Assembly (NCBI RefSeq): GCF_001267925.1 | Contig: NZ_CP011409.1 | Span: 2,232,001 to 2,296,000 of the forward strand | Length of the DNA: 64,000 nt | Direction of reading: 5' to 3' | Source: Herbaspirillum hiltneri N3 | Lineage (GTDB): Bacteria > Pseudomonadota > Gammaproteobacteria > Burkholderiales > Burkholderiaceae_D | Translations under genes and position numbers: made by a program | Shown here: one piece after another, positions 17,163 to 25,313 of the stretch | Numbering within the stretch: position 1 is the stretch's first letter | How the letters are laid out: each line of letters opens with the position of its first letter | Notes under the pieces: generated by a model | Told to the model about the DNA's origin: nothing | Database searches by the model: none | What the model saw: only the letters and a program-made list of their open reading frames with translations

Positions 17163-18616
17163 ACGTCAAAAAATTTATAGCAGGGTCGTCGCGAGACGCA
17201 TGGCGCCAGGTGCGCGAAGCGCTGGGTCCTGACGCCGTCATTCTCTCCAACCGGAATATCGACGACGGTGTCGAGATCCTGGCCATGGCAAACGAAGACA
17301 TGTCGTCGCTGGTGGTGCCGGCCATGTCCAAGGATGCCATGCCGCGTCCGGCCGTGCGCCGACCGCCTGCCCAGCCTGCATCGCTGCAGGCCGCCGTGCC
17401 GCGCACGCGCGTTGAACCACAACAGCAGCAGCAACCGCCCGGTGCATCCATGCCGGTCGAACACAATACCGCGCAAGCCGATGCCCGTGTCTGGCGTACG
17501 CGCAATGCCGCACGCGCCAGCGCCAAGGAACAGCAGGCACAAGCGCTGACGCCGGCACAAGTGGCCGCGGGACCTAAGGCTGCCGCAGCGACGCGTCCGC
17601 AACAGGCCGGTGTCATGGCTGAGTTCGACGGCAAGGACTACGACGAGATCCTGTCCGACGTCATGACCGAAATCCGCTCCATGCGCGGCGTGCTGGAAAC
17701 TCAGCTGGCGGAAATCTCCTGGGGCGGCACGCAAAAGCGCGAACCGGCCAAGGCCGCGATCATGCGCGAAATGCTGGCCGCCGGTTTCAGCGCCAGCCTG
17801 TCGCGCCTGATCACCGAGAATCTGCCGCAAAGCCCGAAATCTCAGGACGCCATGTTCTGGGTCAAGTCGGTGCTGGCCAAGAATCTGATGACCATGGCCA
17901 ACGAAAACGAATTGCTGGAAGAGGGCGGCGTCTACGCGCTGGTCGGCCCGACCGGTGTTGGCAAAACGACCACGACCGCGAAACTGGCGGCGCGTTGCGT
18001 GATGCGCCACGGCCCGGGCAAGCTGGCGTTGATCACCACCGACGGCTACCGTATCGGCGGCTACGAACAACTGCGCATTTACGGCAAGATTCTCGGCGTG
18101 ATGGTGCACTCGGTGAAAGATGAATCCGATTTGCGTATCGCCCTCGACGAACTGCGCGGCAAACATACTGTCCTAATCGATACCGCCGGCATGGGCCAGC
18201 GCGACCAGATGGTGGCCGAACAGGCTGCGATGCTGTCCGGCGCAGGCACCGACATCAAGCGCCTGTTGTGCCTCAATGCAACGGCCACCGGCGGCACGCT
18301 CAATGAAGTCGTGAGCGCGTATTCGGGCGACGGCCTGGCGGGTTGCATCATTACCAAGCTCGACGAAGCAGCCACCATCGGTAATGTGCTCGATGTTGTC
18401 ATCCGTCAGAAACTGAATCTGTATTACGTCGCAAACGGTCAGCGCGTGCCGGAAGATTTGCATGTTGCCAACAGGTTGTATCTGGCCGACCGCGCCTTTA
18501 AACTGAAGCGTGAAACTGCGCCGTTCGAATTCCAGGATGCCGAGTTGCCGGTCGTGGTCGGGCCGACGGCCACGGCCATGAATGACAAAAGCCTGCGGGA
18601 GGTGATCCTTGGCTAG
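17159..18616 (+). CDS. flhF: SRP-type GTPase FlhF
   Basis: Signal-recognition-particle-like GTPase that places and numbers polar flagella. 485 aa. A basic N terminus (MNVKKFIAGSSRDAWRQVREALGPDAVILS) is followed by a Gln/Ala-rich linker (about 60-160) and the NG domain. Walker A is GPTGVGKT at 263-270, the G3 motif DTAGM at 341-345 and the G4 motif TKLDE near 399. All GTPase motifs are intact. It overlaps flhA by 4 bp and flhG by 8 bp. Confidence 0.96.
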   Translation: MNVKKFIAGSSRDAWRQVREALGPDAVILSNRNIDDGVEILAMANEDMSSLVVPAMSKDAMPRPAVRRPPAQPASLQAAVPRTRVEPQQQQQPPGASMPVEHNTAQADARVWRTRNAARASAKEQQAQALTPAQVAAGPKAAAATRPQQAGVMAEFDGKDYDEILSDVMTEIRSMRGVLETQLAEISWGGTQKREPAKAAIMREMLAAGFSASLSRLITENLPQSPKSQDAMFWVKSVLAKNLMTMANENELLEEGGVYALVGPTGVGKTTTTAKLAARCVMRHGPGKLALITTDGYRIGGYEQLRIYGKILGVMVHSVKDESDLRIALDELRGKHTVLIDTAGMGQRDQMVAEQAAMLSGAGTDIKRLLCLNATATGGTLNEVVSAYSGDGLAGCIITKLDEAATIGNVLDVVIRQKLNLYYVANGQRVPEDLHVANRLYLADRAFKLKRETAPFEFQDAELPVVVGPTATAMNDKSLREVILG

Positions 18617-19448
18617 CTATGACGTTGATCAAGCGGAAGGACTGCGACGGATGCTGGAGCGTCCGACGCCGCGCGTATTCACTTTCTTCTCGGTTCTGCC
18701 CGACGAGGAAAAAGGCGCGATGCTGATCAATCTGGCTGCCTCTCTTGCCGCCGCCGACCACAACGCATTGTTGGTCGACGCTTGCATGACGCCTTCGGTG
18801 ATCTTGTCGCGTTTCGGCGGTGTCGCCGTGGCGACGCTGCTCGATGTTGCACGCCAGGAGCGGCAACTGGACGAAGCGGTGCGCATGGTGCCGGAAGGTT
18901 TTGCGCTGGCGCGGCTGTCGCGCAAGAACGTCTCGGCTTCCACGCATCCGCAAGCCTCCCGGCTGGCGCAGATTTTTGACGGACTGACGGAAGAGTCCGA
19001 CATCACCCTCATCAACGGTGAACTGAACGACGACGAACTGTTGCCGGTGCCGGCCATGGAAATGGGCGAAATCGTGGTGCACATGTCGACCAGCCCGACC
19101 TCGATCAAGGCGGCGTACGTCTTGCTCAAGGGCCTCAGCGACAAGCTCGGCCGCCGTCCTTTCAACCTCCTCGTGAGCGGTGGTTCGGACGCGGATGCAC
19201 AGATGGTGTATGCCAACATGGCGCAGGCCGCCAATCGTTACCTGGCGGCGCAATTGCATTTCATGGGTTCTATCCCGGCCGACGAACACATCCGTCGCGC
19301 ATCGGGGCAGGGCCGCACCGTGCTGGAAGCATTTCCATTGGCGGGTGCGACGCTGGCATTCAAGCGCCTGGCGGATCAGTTTTCGTTATCCAATCTCACC
19401 AAGGGCACGTACGGTATGGCGACCGATGGAGCAAGTCTCGGAGTATGA
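18609..19448 (+). CDS. flhG: FlhG/FleN-type protein with a degenerate nucleotide-binding site
   Basis: 279 aa, from a TTG start at 18609 overlapping the end of flhF. Active FlhG is a MinD-like ATPase that limits flagellar number and stimulates FlhF. The N-terminal helix DQAEGLRRML (residues 7-16) matches the FlhF-activating motif. The deviant Walker A, expected as SGKGGVGKTN, reads SVLPDEEKGA (28-37): all glycines and the signature lysine are lost and only Lys35 remains. The following NLAASLA and LLVDA keep the ParA/MinD pattern, but the second Asp is Cys (DACM) and the switch II DTGAG equivalent reads INGELN. It is probably a pseudo-ATPase. Confidence 0.85.
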   Translation: MASYDVDQAEGLRRMLERPTPRVFTFFSVLPDEEKGAMLINLAASLAAADHNALLVDACMTPSVILSRFGGVAVATLLDVARQERQLDEAVRMVPEGFALARLSRKNVSASTHPQASRLAQIFDGLTEESDITLINGELNDDELLPVPAMEMGEIVVHMSTSPTSIKAAYVLLKGLSDKLGRRPFNLLVSGGSDADAQMVYANMAQAANRYLAAQLHFMGSIPADEHIRRASGQGRTVLEAFPLAGATLAFKRLADQFSLSNLTKGTYGMATDGASLGV

Positions 19449-19494
19449 CGCGCCTTGCATTGCATGATAGTTCGCACTCACCATTATTGACGAG

Positions 19495-20238
19495 ATGAGT
19501 TCTATGTATAACGTCAAAGGAAAGACGGCCAAGAACGGTTTGCTCGAGCTGCATGCGGCGCTTGTGAAAAAGCTGGCGCATCAGATGAAGGCAAAGCTTC
19601 CGCCCAGCGTGGAAGTGGACGACTTGATTCAGGCAGGCATGATCGGTCTGCTTGATGCCGTCAATCGCTATGAGGAAACGCACGGCGCACAGTTTGAAAC
19701 CTATGCCGTGCAGCGTATCCGCGGCGCCATGCTGGACGAATTGCGCAGCAGCGACTGGCTGCCGCGCAGCATCCGCCAGAACACCCGCAAGATCGAAGAG
19801 GCCATCCATGTCCTGCTGCAGCAGCTCGGCCGTCCGCCGCAGGAGACCGAAGTCGCCACGCAGCTCAAGATGAGCCTGCTGGAATACCAGGACATGCTGA
19901 CCGAATGCGGCGGCCATCAACTGATTTACTACGAAGATTTCCATGACGCCGACGGCGGCCACGAGCATTTCCTCGATCGCTACCAGACCAGCGATACCGA
20001 TGACCCTTTGCAGAACCTGATCAACGGCGGTTTCCGCGAGGCCGTCATCGATTCGATCAAGGCCTTGCCCGAGCGTGAAAAGATTCTGATGGGCCTGTAC
20101 TACGAACAGGAAATGAACTTGAAGGAAATCGGCGCCGTCATGGGCGTCTCCGAGTCGCGGGTTTGCCAGCTGCACAGCCAGGCCATCGCCCGCATGCGCT
20201 CGACCTTGAGGGAGCAGGCGTGGACTGGAGTAGCGTAG
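19495..20238 (+). CDS. fliA: Flagellar RNA polymerase sigma factor FliA (sigma-28)
   Basis: Directs transcription of late flagellar and chemotaxis genes; inhibited by FlgM. 247 aa. Region 2 reads VEVDDLIQAGMIGLLDAVNRYE and FETYAVQRIRGAMLDELRSSDWLPRS; region 4 reads LPEREKILMGLYYEQEMNLKEIGAVMGVSESRVCQLHSQAIARMR. The start at 19495 (MSSMYNVKG) aligns with the E. coli start MNSLYTAEG; an ATG at 19504 is an alternative. Its 3' end overlaps motC by 19 bp. Candidate target promoters in this window precede flgM, flgK, fliC, the mcp gene and an unknown gene at 5752. Confidence 0.97.
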   Translation: MSSMYNVKGKTAKNGLLELHAALVKKLAHQMKAKLPPSVEVDDLIQAGMIGLLDAVNRYEETHGAQFETYAVQRIRGAMLDELRSSDWLPRSIRQNTRKIEEAIHVLLQQLGRPPQETEVATQLKMSLLEYQDMLTECGGHQLIYYEDFHDADGGHEHFLDRYQTSDTDDPLQNLINGGFREAVIDSIKALPEREKILMGLYYEQEMNLKEIGAVMGVSESRVCQLHSQAIARMRSTLREQAWTGVA

Positions 20239-20966
20239 GAGGCTTACTGCTGGCGTTGGGTGGCATCTTGCTGGGCTTGCTGCTCGAAGGCGGTCATCCC
20301 GGTTCGATCCTGCAGCCGACCGCTTTCCTGATCGTCTTCGCCGGCACCGTCGGCGCGGTGCTGCTGCAAACCAGGCTCGACAACTTCGTTCACGGCGTCA
20401 AGCTGCTGTCCTGGGTATTTTCTCCACCGCTTCACAATCACCGCACACTGATCGACAACATCACGGTGTGGAGCGGCATCTCGCGGCGCGAAGGTCTGCT
20501 GCATCTTGAAGAACACATGAACGACAGCACCGATCCCTTCGTCAAGAAAGGCTTGCGCCTGCTGATCGACGGCATTACGCCGGCGAAGCTGCTCGAGATC
20601 CTTGACGTCGACACTACCGCGTACGAAACCCGCCAGCGCCAGGCGCTCAAGATCTGGGAAGCCGCCGGCGGCTATTCGCCCACGATCGGTATCCTCGGCG
20701 CGGTGCTCGGGCTGATCCACGTGATGGAAAATCTGTCGGATCCCGCCAAGCTGGGCGGCGGCATCGCGGTGGCATTCGTGGCGACGATTTATGGGGTCGG
20801 CCTGGCCAACCTGTTCTTCCTGCCGGTGGCCAACAAACTCAAGGACTTGCTGGCGGCGGAAGTGAACCGGCGCGAGATGGTGGCCGACAGTCTGTTCGGT
20901 ATCGCCAGCGGCGATAACCCGCGCGTGATCCAGGAGCGCGCCGAGTCGTATTTCCCTGCTTCATGA
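20220..20966 (+). CDS. motC: Flagellar stator protein MotC (MotA-like)
   Basis: MotA/PomA-family proton channel subunit, 248 aa, from a GTG at 20220 inside the end of fliA. Four membrane segments are expected: about residues 5-22, 30-47, 150-172 and 182-205. GGYSPTIGILGAVLGLIHVM contains the conserved proline of the third helix, and the large cytoplasmic loop between helices 2 and 3 carries charged residues for FliG contact. Position after fliA and pairing with a MotB-like gene match the MotCD-type stator of pseudomonads rather than the MotAB pair usually found with cheA; this naming is inference. Confidence 0.88.
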   Translation: MDWSSVGGLLLALGGILLGLLLEGGHPGSILQPTAFLIVFAGTVGAVLLQTRLDNFVHGVKLLSWVFSPPLHNHRTLIDNITVWSGISRREGLLHLEEHMNDSTDPFVKKGLRLLIDGITPAKLLEILDVDTTAYETRQRQALKIWEAAGGYSPTIGILGAVLGLIHVMENLSDPAKLGGGIAVAFVATIYGVGLANLFFLPVANKLKDLLAAEVNRREMVADSLFGIASGDNPRVIQERAESYFPAS

Positions 20967-20989
20967 TCGACTGACATCACCTGTTCATC

Positions 20990-21820
20990 ATGGCCCGAAA
21001 AAAACATGTAGAAGAGCACGAGAACCACGAACGTTGGCTGGTTTCGTATGCCGACTTCATTACGCTGCTGTTCGCTTTTTTTGTGGTCATGTACGCCATT
21101 TCCCAAGTCAACGAAGGCAAATACAAGATCCTCGCCGATTCGCTGGTCAACGCCTTCGGCAAAGAGCCGGTCTCGACCGCGCCGATCATAGTGCAGGCCG
21201 GGGGACAGGGCGCGCAGCAATCCGCTGCGCCCAAGATCACGTTGCAGAAGCCGCGCAGCAACGAAGCGCTGCGCCGTGAAAAAGAGCGCATGACTGACAT
21301 GGCGCGCGACATCATGCAAGTGCTGGCGCCGCTGGTGCAAGAGGGCAAGGTGCGCGTGACGCAAACCAGCGTGGGCGTCAACGTCGAGATCAACGCCAAC
21401 GTCCTGTTCGCACCCGGCGACGCCAAGGTCAGCAAGGAATCGGAAGAAACCCTGATCGCCATCGCGCGCGTGCTGAAGAACGACGATCATGCCATCCAGA
21501 TCGAAGGCCACACCGACAATACGCAGATCAGCACCAGCGTGTTTCCTTCCAACTGGGAGTTGTCGGCGGTGCGGGCCAGCACGGTGGCGCGGCTGTTCAG
21601 CAACCAGGGCATCGCCGAGCTGCGGCTGACGGCGGTGGGACATGGATCGAACCAGGCGGTGGCTTCCAACGATACGCCCGAGGGGCGGCTGCGCAATCGC
21701 CGCGTCGACGTGATGATCTTGTCGCGCCTGGCGGAGCAGGCGACCGAGGTGCCGTTTGCGGACCAAGGGGACAAGACAGTTCCGGCGGTTCCGCCCATCC
21801 AGCCCAAGCCGGCTCCATAA
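20990..21820 (+). CDS. motD: Flagellar stator protein MotD (MotB-like)
   Basis: 276-aa stator partner that anchors to peptidoglycan. A single membrane helix follows HERWLVSYADFITLLFAFFVVMYAIS; Asp22 is the expected proton-binding aspartate. The C-terminal OmpA-like domain (about 130-255) has VLFAPGDAKVSKESE, IQIEGHTDNTQIS, AVRASTVARLF and RLRNRRVDVMI, the peptidoglycan-binding pattern. It follows motC by 23 bp and ends at a strong bidirectional terminator. Confidence 0.9.
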   Translation: MARKKHVEEHENHERWLVSYADFITLLFAFFVVMYAISQVNEGKYKILADSLVNAFGKEPVSTAPIIVQAGGQGAQQSAAPKITLQKPRSNEALRREKERMTDMARDIMQVLAPLVQEGKVRVTQTSVGVNVEINANVLFAPGDAKVSKESEETLIAIARVLKNDDHAIQIEGHTDNTQISTSVFPSNWELSAVRASTVARLFSNQGIAELRLTAVGHGSNQAVASNDTPEGRLRNRRVDVMILSRLAEQATEVPFADQGDKTVPAVPPIQPKPAP

Positions 21821-21825
21821 AGCAA

Positions 21826-21853
21826 AAAGCCCGTTCATGCGAACGGGCTTTCT
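21826..21853. terminator. Bidirectional terminator between motD and flgN
   Basis: AAAGCCCGTTC (21826-21836) pairs perfectly with GAACGGGCTTT (21841-21851) around ATGC. It serves the plus-strand flhB-motD operon and the convergent flgAMN operon. Confidence 0.9.
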
Positions 21854-21874
21854 TGATTCAGGAGCGCCTGGAAA

Positions 21875-22348
21875 TCAGCCGATGCCGAGAGGGCGGCCGG
21901 AGCTGCGCAGGCTGGACTGTCCGTCAGGGCCGTAGAAGGAGCCGTTGCTCTTGCCTTGCAGGATGTTCATGGCGTTCTGGTTGATTGCCATTTGCTTGCC
22001 GATCAGCAAGCCGTTCAGGCGATTCAGTTCGCGCGCGGATTGCGCCAGCGCAAACAATTCTTCCCAAACTTGCTTGTCTTCGGCCGAACCGTGCTGTTCG
22101 ATCCATGACTGCATGCCGTTCTCGCCGGCAGTGAATCCCAGTGCGGCGAGCGTCTTGTGACGTTGATCCGCCAATGTGGCCATGCTGGCAACAATGTTGG
22201 CCTTCTCGTTGATGATGTCGGGAATCTTGTCCGCATCGCCATTGCCGCTGAGCAAATCCTGCTCTTGCTGCAACGCGGCCACCAGACGCGACGTGACTTG
22301 CTTTTCGTCGGAAAGCGTATGGGATGGCAGGAGCGGATTACTTGTCAT
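21875..22348 (-). CDS. flgN: Export chaperone FlgN
   Basis: Cytosolic chaperone for the hook-filament junction proteins FlgK and FlgL. 157 aa, mostly helical: EKQVTSRLVAALQQEQDLLSG then SARELNRLNGLLIGKQMAINQNAMNIL, the usual FlgN_C pattern. The last 20 residues (GPDGQSSLRSSGRPLGIG) look disordered, as in other FlgN proteins that bind substrate with the C terminus. It lies 4 bp after flgM and presumably shares the sigma-28 promoter at 22723-22749. Confidence 0.88.
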   Translation of the reverse strand: MTSNPLLPSHTLSDEKQVTSRLVAALQQEQDLLSGNGDADKIPDIINEKANIVASMATLADQRHKTLAALGFTAGENGMQSWIEQHGSAEDKQVWEELFALAQSARELNRLNGLLIGKQMAINQNAMNILQGKSNGSFYGPDGQSSLRSSGRPLGIG

Positions 22349-22352
22349 TGCA

Positions 22353-22673
22353 TTAAGCCTTGCGTGAACCGATCAGATCTTTGACTGTGTCGAGCAAGCC
22401 GTTGGCGACTTTCTCGGGATCAACCTGGAAGGTGCCGTTGGCGATGGCAGCCTTGATTTCTGCAACTTTCTTGGCGTCGAAAGTACCGCCGGGAGCGGAG
22501 GCCTTCACGCCCAGCGATTGATATTGCGAAGACAGCTGGACATTGGCTGCGGTAGAAGCGTCGCTGCCTGTCTTTGCGGTTGTGGTGCCGGCATTGCTGT
22601 TCGCGGTGCGCGCTTGGGGTTGCGCGATTTCCGGTAAGCCTTTGCCAGTTTTGAGGGCGTCATTAACGTTCAC
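22353..22673 (-). CDS. flgM: Anti-sigma-28 factor FlgM
   Basis: Binds FliA until the hook is finished, then is exported. 106 aa. Disordered Thr/Ala-rich N-terminal half and a C-terminal FliA-binding segment with VQLSSQYQSL and FDAKKVAEIKAAIANGTFQVDPEKVANGLLDTVKDL, a textbook FlgM pattern. The gene has its own consensus sigma-28 promoter, so FliA drives its own inhibitor. The 4-bp gap to flgN implies co-translation. Confidence 0.95.
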   Translation of the reverse strand: MNVNDALKTGKGLPEIAQPQARTANSNAGTTTAKTGSDASTAANVQLSSQYQSLGVKASAPGGTFDAKKVAEIKAAIANGTFQVDPEKVANGLLDTVKDLIGSRKA

Positions 22674-22722
22674 GGCATCATCCTTGTTGGGTTAGGGTTC
22701 TGTGACCCGCCTGTTGCCTAGA

Positions 22723-22749
22723 TTATCGGCCATTTCTCCGCAAACTTTA
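22723..22749 (-). promoter_or_regulatory. Consensus FliA (sigma-28) promoter of flgM-flgN
   Basis: On the minus strand TAAAGTTT (22749-22742), 11 bases, then GCCGATAA (22730-22723). All 16 consensus bases and the spacing match sigma-28 promoters. The flgM start lies 50 bp downstream. It lies in the gap between flgA and flgM, giving flgMN late expression independent of flgA. Confidence 0.93.
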
Positions 22750-22780
22750 ATACTTTTATCGCCCTGCAAAATGTTTCTTG

Positions 22781-23503
22781 TCAGTAATTGATCTCGAGGA
22801 TGCCGCCGGCCTTCGCTATCCCGCTCACGACCTGGCCTGCAGGCGTTTTGGCTTGCACCATCTGGCCTTCGCTGCCATTGGTGAGCGCACGTGCTTCGGT
22901 GGTAATCTGGAAGCCTGGTCCGGTGGACACTACGCGCACTGCCTGGCCTTGCTGCACCACGCGGTTGCTGCGCAGCGCATCCTGGCGTATCGGGGCGCCG
23001 AGTGCCAGCGAAATGTTGGCGGTGCGGCCGATGGCCTGCGACGCGTCGGTAATGGTGCCGTTGGGCAAATTGGAGAGGTCGCCCTTGACCTTGGTGATGT
23101 CGTTGGGGCCGATGACCTGGCCTTGCGCCAGCGGCGCCGCAGTCACAATGTACTCGGCGATGACCTGCACCGTGGCGCGCACGTACACCGTCCAGGCCGA
23201 CGGCGCGATGCACTTGATGCCGATGGTGGTGCGGCCCCACAGGCGACCGCCGTTGGGCATGAACGCTTGCGGCGAGGTGCAGGCGGCGAGATTGAGGCGA
23301 TTGTCGACCGGTTCGACGGCGATATTGACGGTGCCGGACAGGCCGGTCGTCTGGACTTTCATGAATTGTTCTGCAATCTTTTGCAGGGCGCCAAGATCCT
23401 GACGCGGCGGAGTGTTCGGTTCGGTGGTTTGGGCCAACGCAGAGAGCCCGAATGCGGGCAGCAACAGCAGCAAAGACAACAGCGCTTTGGACAATGATTT
23501 CAT
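22781..23503 (-). CDS. flgA: P-ring assembly chaperone FlgA
   Basis: Periplasmic chaperone for assembly of the flagellar P ring (FlgI). 240 aa with a signal peptide (MKSLSKALLSLLLLLPAFGLSALAQ). The C-terminal part is an SAF-like domain: YIVTAAPLAQGQVIGPNDITKVKGDLSNLPNGTI, then TANISLALGAPIRQDALR and VSTGPGFQITTEARALTNG. It is divergent from flgB with about 210 bp between them. Confidence 0.93.
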   Translation of the reverse strand: MKSLSKALLSLLLLLPAFGLSALAQTTEPNTPPRQDLGALQKIAEQFMKVQTTGLSGTVNIAVEPVDNRLNLAACTSPQAFMPNGGRLWGRTTIGIKCIAPSAWTVYVRATVQVIAEYIVTAAPLAQGQVIGPNDITKVKGDLSNLPNGTITDASQAIGRTANISLALGAPIRQDALRSNRVVQQGQAVRVVSTGPGFQITTEARALTNGSEGQMVQAKTPAGQVVSGIAKAGGILEINY

Positions 23504-23712
23504 AACGACAACTTTTCAACCGGGTGATCGGAGGCAGCGCCATCCTGTCAGCAATAGTACTGGCGGCCGACTCTGTCAAAAGGTCGAACAAGGCATAGTT
23601 TTCTCTCTTTCTCGGGCATTAGAGTTTGAGGGGGAGCCTTATGATCCAATGGTGTGTAAATCCCATTATCGGCATGATGCGTGCTTTATGAAGGGTACGT
23701 CAGGAGGATTAG

Positions 23713-24135
23713 ATGGCTGCAAAACTGGATGATTATCTGCGATTCAATGAAACGGCGCTGAATTTGCGCGCCCAGCGCCAGCAATTGCTGGCGTCCAACA
23801 TCGCCAATGCGGACACGCCGAATTACAAGGCGCGCGACATCGATTTCGCCAAGACGCTGCAGGGCGCCATGGCCGGCAAGTCGAGCACTGTTCCTCCGGT
23901 CGAGCTGGCGCGCACTTCGTCGGCGCACATCGCCGGCAAGGCGGCCGGCGACAGCGGCATCGGCGGCTCGCCGCTGCTGTATCGCAAGGAAACCCAGAGC
24001 AGTGTGGACGGCAACACCGTCGACATGGACGTCGAACGCAACCAGTTCACCGACAACGCGGTGCGCTACGAAGCAGGCATCACCGCCGTCAATGCGCAGA
24101 TCAAGGGTCTGCTAGCCGCCATCCAACCAGGCTGA
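23713..24135 (+). CDS. flgB: Flagellar proximal rod protein FlgB
   Basis: 140-aa rod subunit exported by the flagellar type III system. The N terminus has [34 protein letters not shown], the rod/hook family motif; the C terminus [29 protein letters not shown] is the partner helix. AGGAGG lies before the ATG. It opens the flgBCDEFGHIJ operon; flgC follows after 5 bp. A possible 16-codon leader ORF with a strong SD precedes it (23641-23691). Confidence 0.95.
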   Translation: MAAKLDDYLRFNETALNLRAQRQQLLASNIANADTPNYKARDIDFAKTLQGAMAGKSSTVPPVELARTSSAHIAGKAAGDSGIGGSPLLYRKETQSSVDGNTVDMDVERNQFTDNAVRYEAGITAVNAQIKGLLAAIQPG

Positions 24136-24140
24136 TCATC

Positions 24141-24545
24141 ATGTCTCTTTCCAATATTTTCAACGTCGCCGGTTCGGCCATGAGCGCGCAATCGCAGCGT
24201 CTCAATACGGTTGCCAGCAACATCGCCAACGCCGACAGCGCCACCGGCCCGGACGGCAAGCCGTACAAGGCCAAGCAGGTTGTGTTCAAGGCGGTGCCGT
24301 TCGGCAATATCGAGAACAGCGGCGTGCAGGTCAGCCAGGTCGTCGAAGACCAGGCGCCGCCCAAGCTGATCTACGATCCCAAGCATCCGATGGCCGATAG
24401 CAACGGCTACGTCGCCATGCCCAACGTCAATCCGGTGGAGGAGATGGTCAACATGATCTCCGCCTCGCGTTCGTATCAGACTAACGTCGAGACGATGAAT
24501 ACCGCCAAGAACATGTTGATGAAAACCCTCACCATCGGTCAATAA
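24141..24545 (+). CDS. flgC: Flagellar proximal rod protein FlgC
   Basis: 134 aa. [36 protein letters not shown] at the N terminus and [38 protein letters not shown] at the C terminus are the conserved FlgC helices; the middle [20 protein letters not shown] is also family-typical. Five base pairs separate it from flgB. Confidence 0.96.
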   Translation: MSLSNIFNVAGSAMSAQSQRLNTVASNIANADSATGPDGKPYKAKQVVFKAVPFGNIENSGVQVSQVVEDQAPPKLIYDPKHPMADSNGYVAMPNVNPVEEMVNMISASRSYQTNVETMNTAKNMLMKTLTIGQ

Positions 24546-24559
24546 GGAAGATCCCAACC

Positions 24560-25279
24560 ATGACTACTGTTTCCAACGATCTGCTGTCGGCAGTGAATGG
24601 CTCGTCGACATCGAATTCCAATACGTCGAGCCTGAACGACAACAGCCCGGAAGCGATCCAGAATCGCTTCCTGAAGCTGCTGACAGTGCAGATGCAGAAC
24701 CAGGATCCGACCAATCCGATGGACAACTCGCAGCTGACCACTCAGCTGGCGCAGCTGTCGACCGTGTCGGGCATCAGCCAGCTGAACACCACGCTGGCTT
24801 CGCTCATGTCCAACCTGGGTACCTCGCAATCGCTCCAGGCTGCCAACATGATCGGCCACAGCGTGCTGGCTCCGGGCAACAACCTGACCCTGACTTCCGA
24901 CACCACCAAGGCTGCCGACGGCACCGAGACCACCACCCAGAAGGCCGTGTTCGGCGTGCAGCTCGGCGCCAACGCCGACAGCATCAAGGTCACCATCCGT
25001 GATGCGACCACCGGCGCGGTTGTACGTCAAATGGATCTGGGCAGCCAGGCTGCAGGCACTGTTCCGGTCATCTGGGATGGCACCAACGACGCCGGCACCA
25101 AGGCTGCCGATGGTCAATACACTTTCACCGTCGCAGCGACCAGCGGCGGCACCGCCGTGGACGCCGCCGCGCTGTCGTTCGGCACGGTTGCCAGCGTCAG
25201 CACCGGCGCCGACGGCGTCAAGCTGAATGTATCGAATATCGGCAGCATCAAGCCGACCGACGTTATCCAAATCCTCTAA
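24560..25279 (+). CDS. flgD: Hook cap protein FlgD
   Basis: Scaffold that caps the growing hook. 239 aa. The conserved N-terminal part reads NRFLKLLTVQMQNQDPTNPMDNSQLTTQLAQLSTVSGISQLN, the FlgD hallmark. The C-terminal half contains the FLG-hook Ig-like domain with VPVIWDGTNDAGTKAADGQYTFTV. It is followed by flgE, whose start is 34 bp after the flgD stop. Confidence 0.95.
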   Translation: MTTVSNDLLSAVNGSSTSNSNTSSLNDNSPEAIQNRFLKLLTVQMQNQDPTNPMDNSQLTTQLAQLSTVSGISQLNTTLASLMSNLGTSQSLQAANMIGHSVLAPGNNLTLTSDTTKAADGTETTTQKAVFGVQLGANADSIKVTIRDATTGAVVRQMDLGSQAAGTVPVIWDGTNDAGTKAADGQYTFTVAATSGGTAVDAAALSFGTVASVSTGADGVKLNVSNIGSIKPTDVIQIL

Positions 25280-25313
25280 ATCCACTGACGGCTTCCAGCA
25301 CAAGGAGAATCAA

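Noticed and set aside
23666..23673. Perfect sigma-28 -10 box (GCCGATAA on the minus strand) upstream of flgA
   Set aside because: At the required 11-bp distance the -35 box reads TTCATAAA, matching very few consensus bases; a TAAA is present only with wrong spacing. It also overlaps the possible leader ORF, so it was not called as a promoter.
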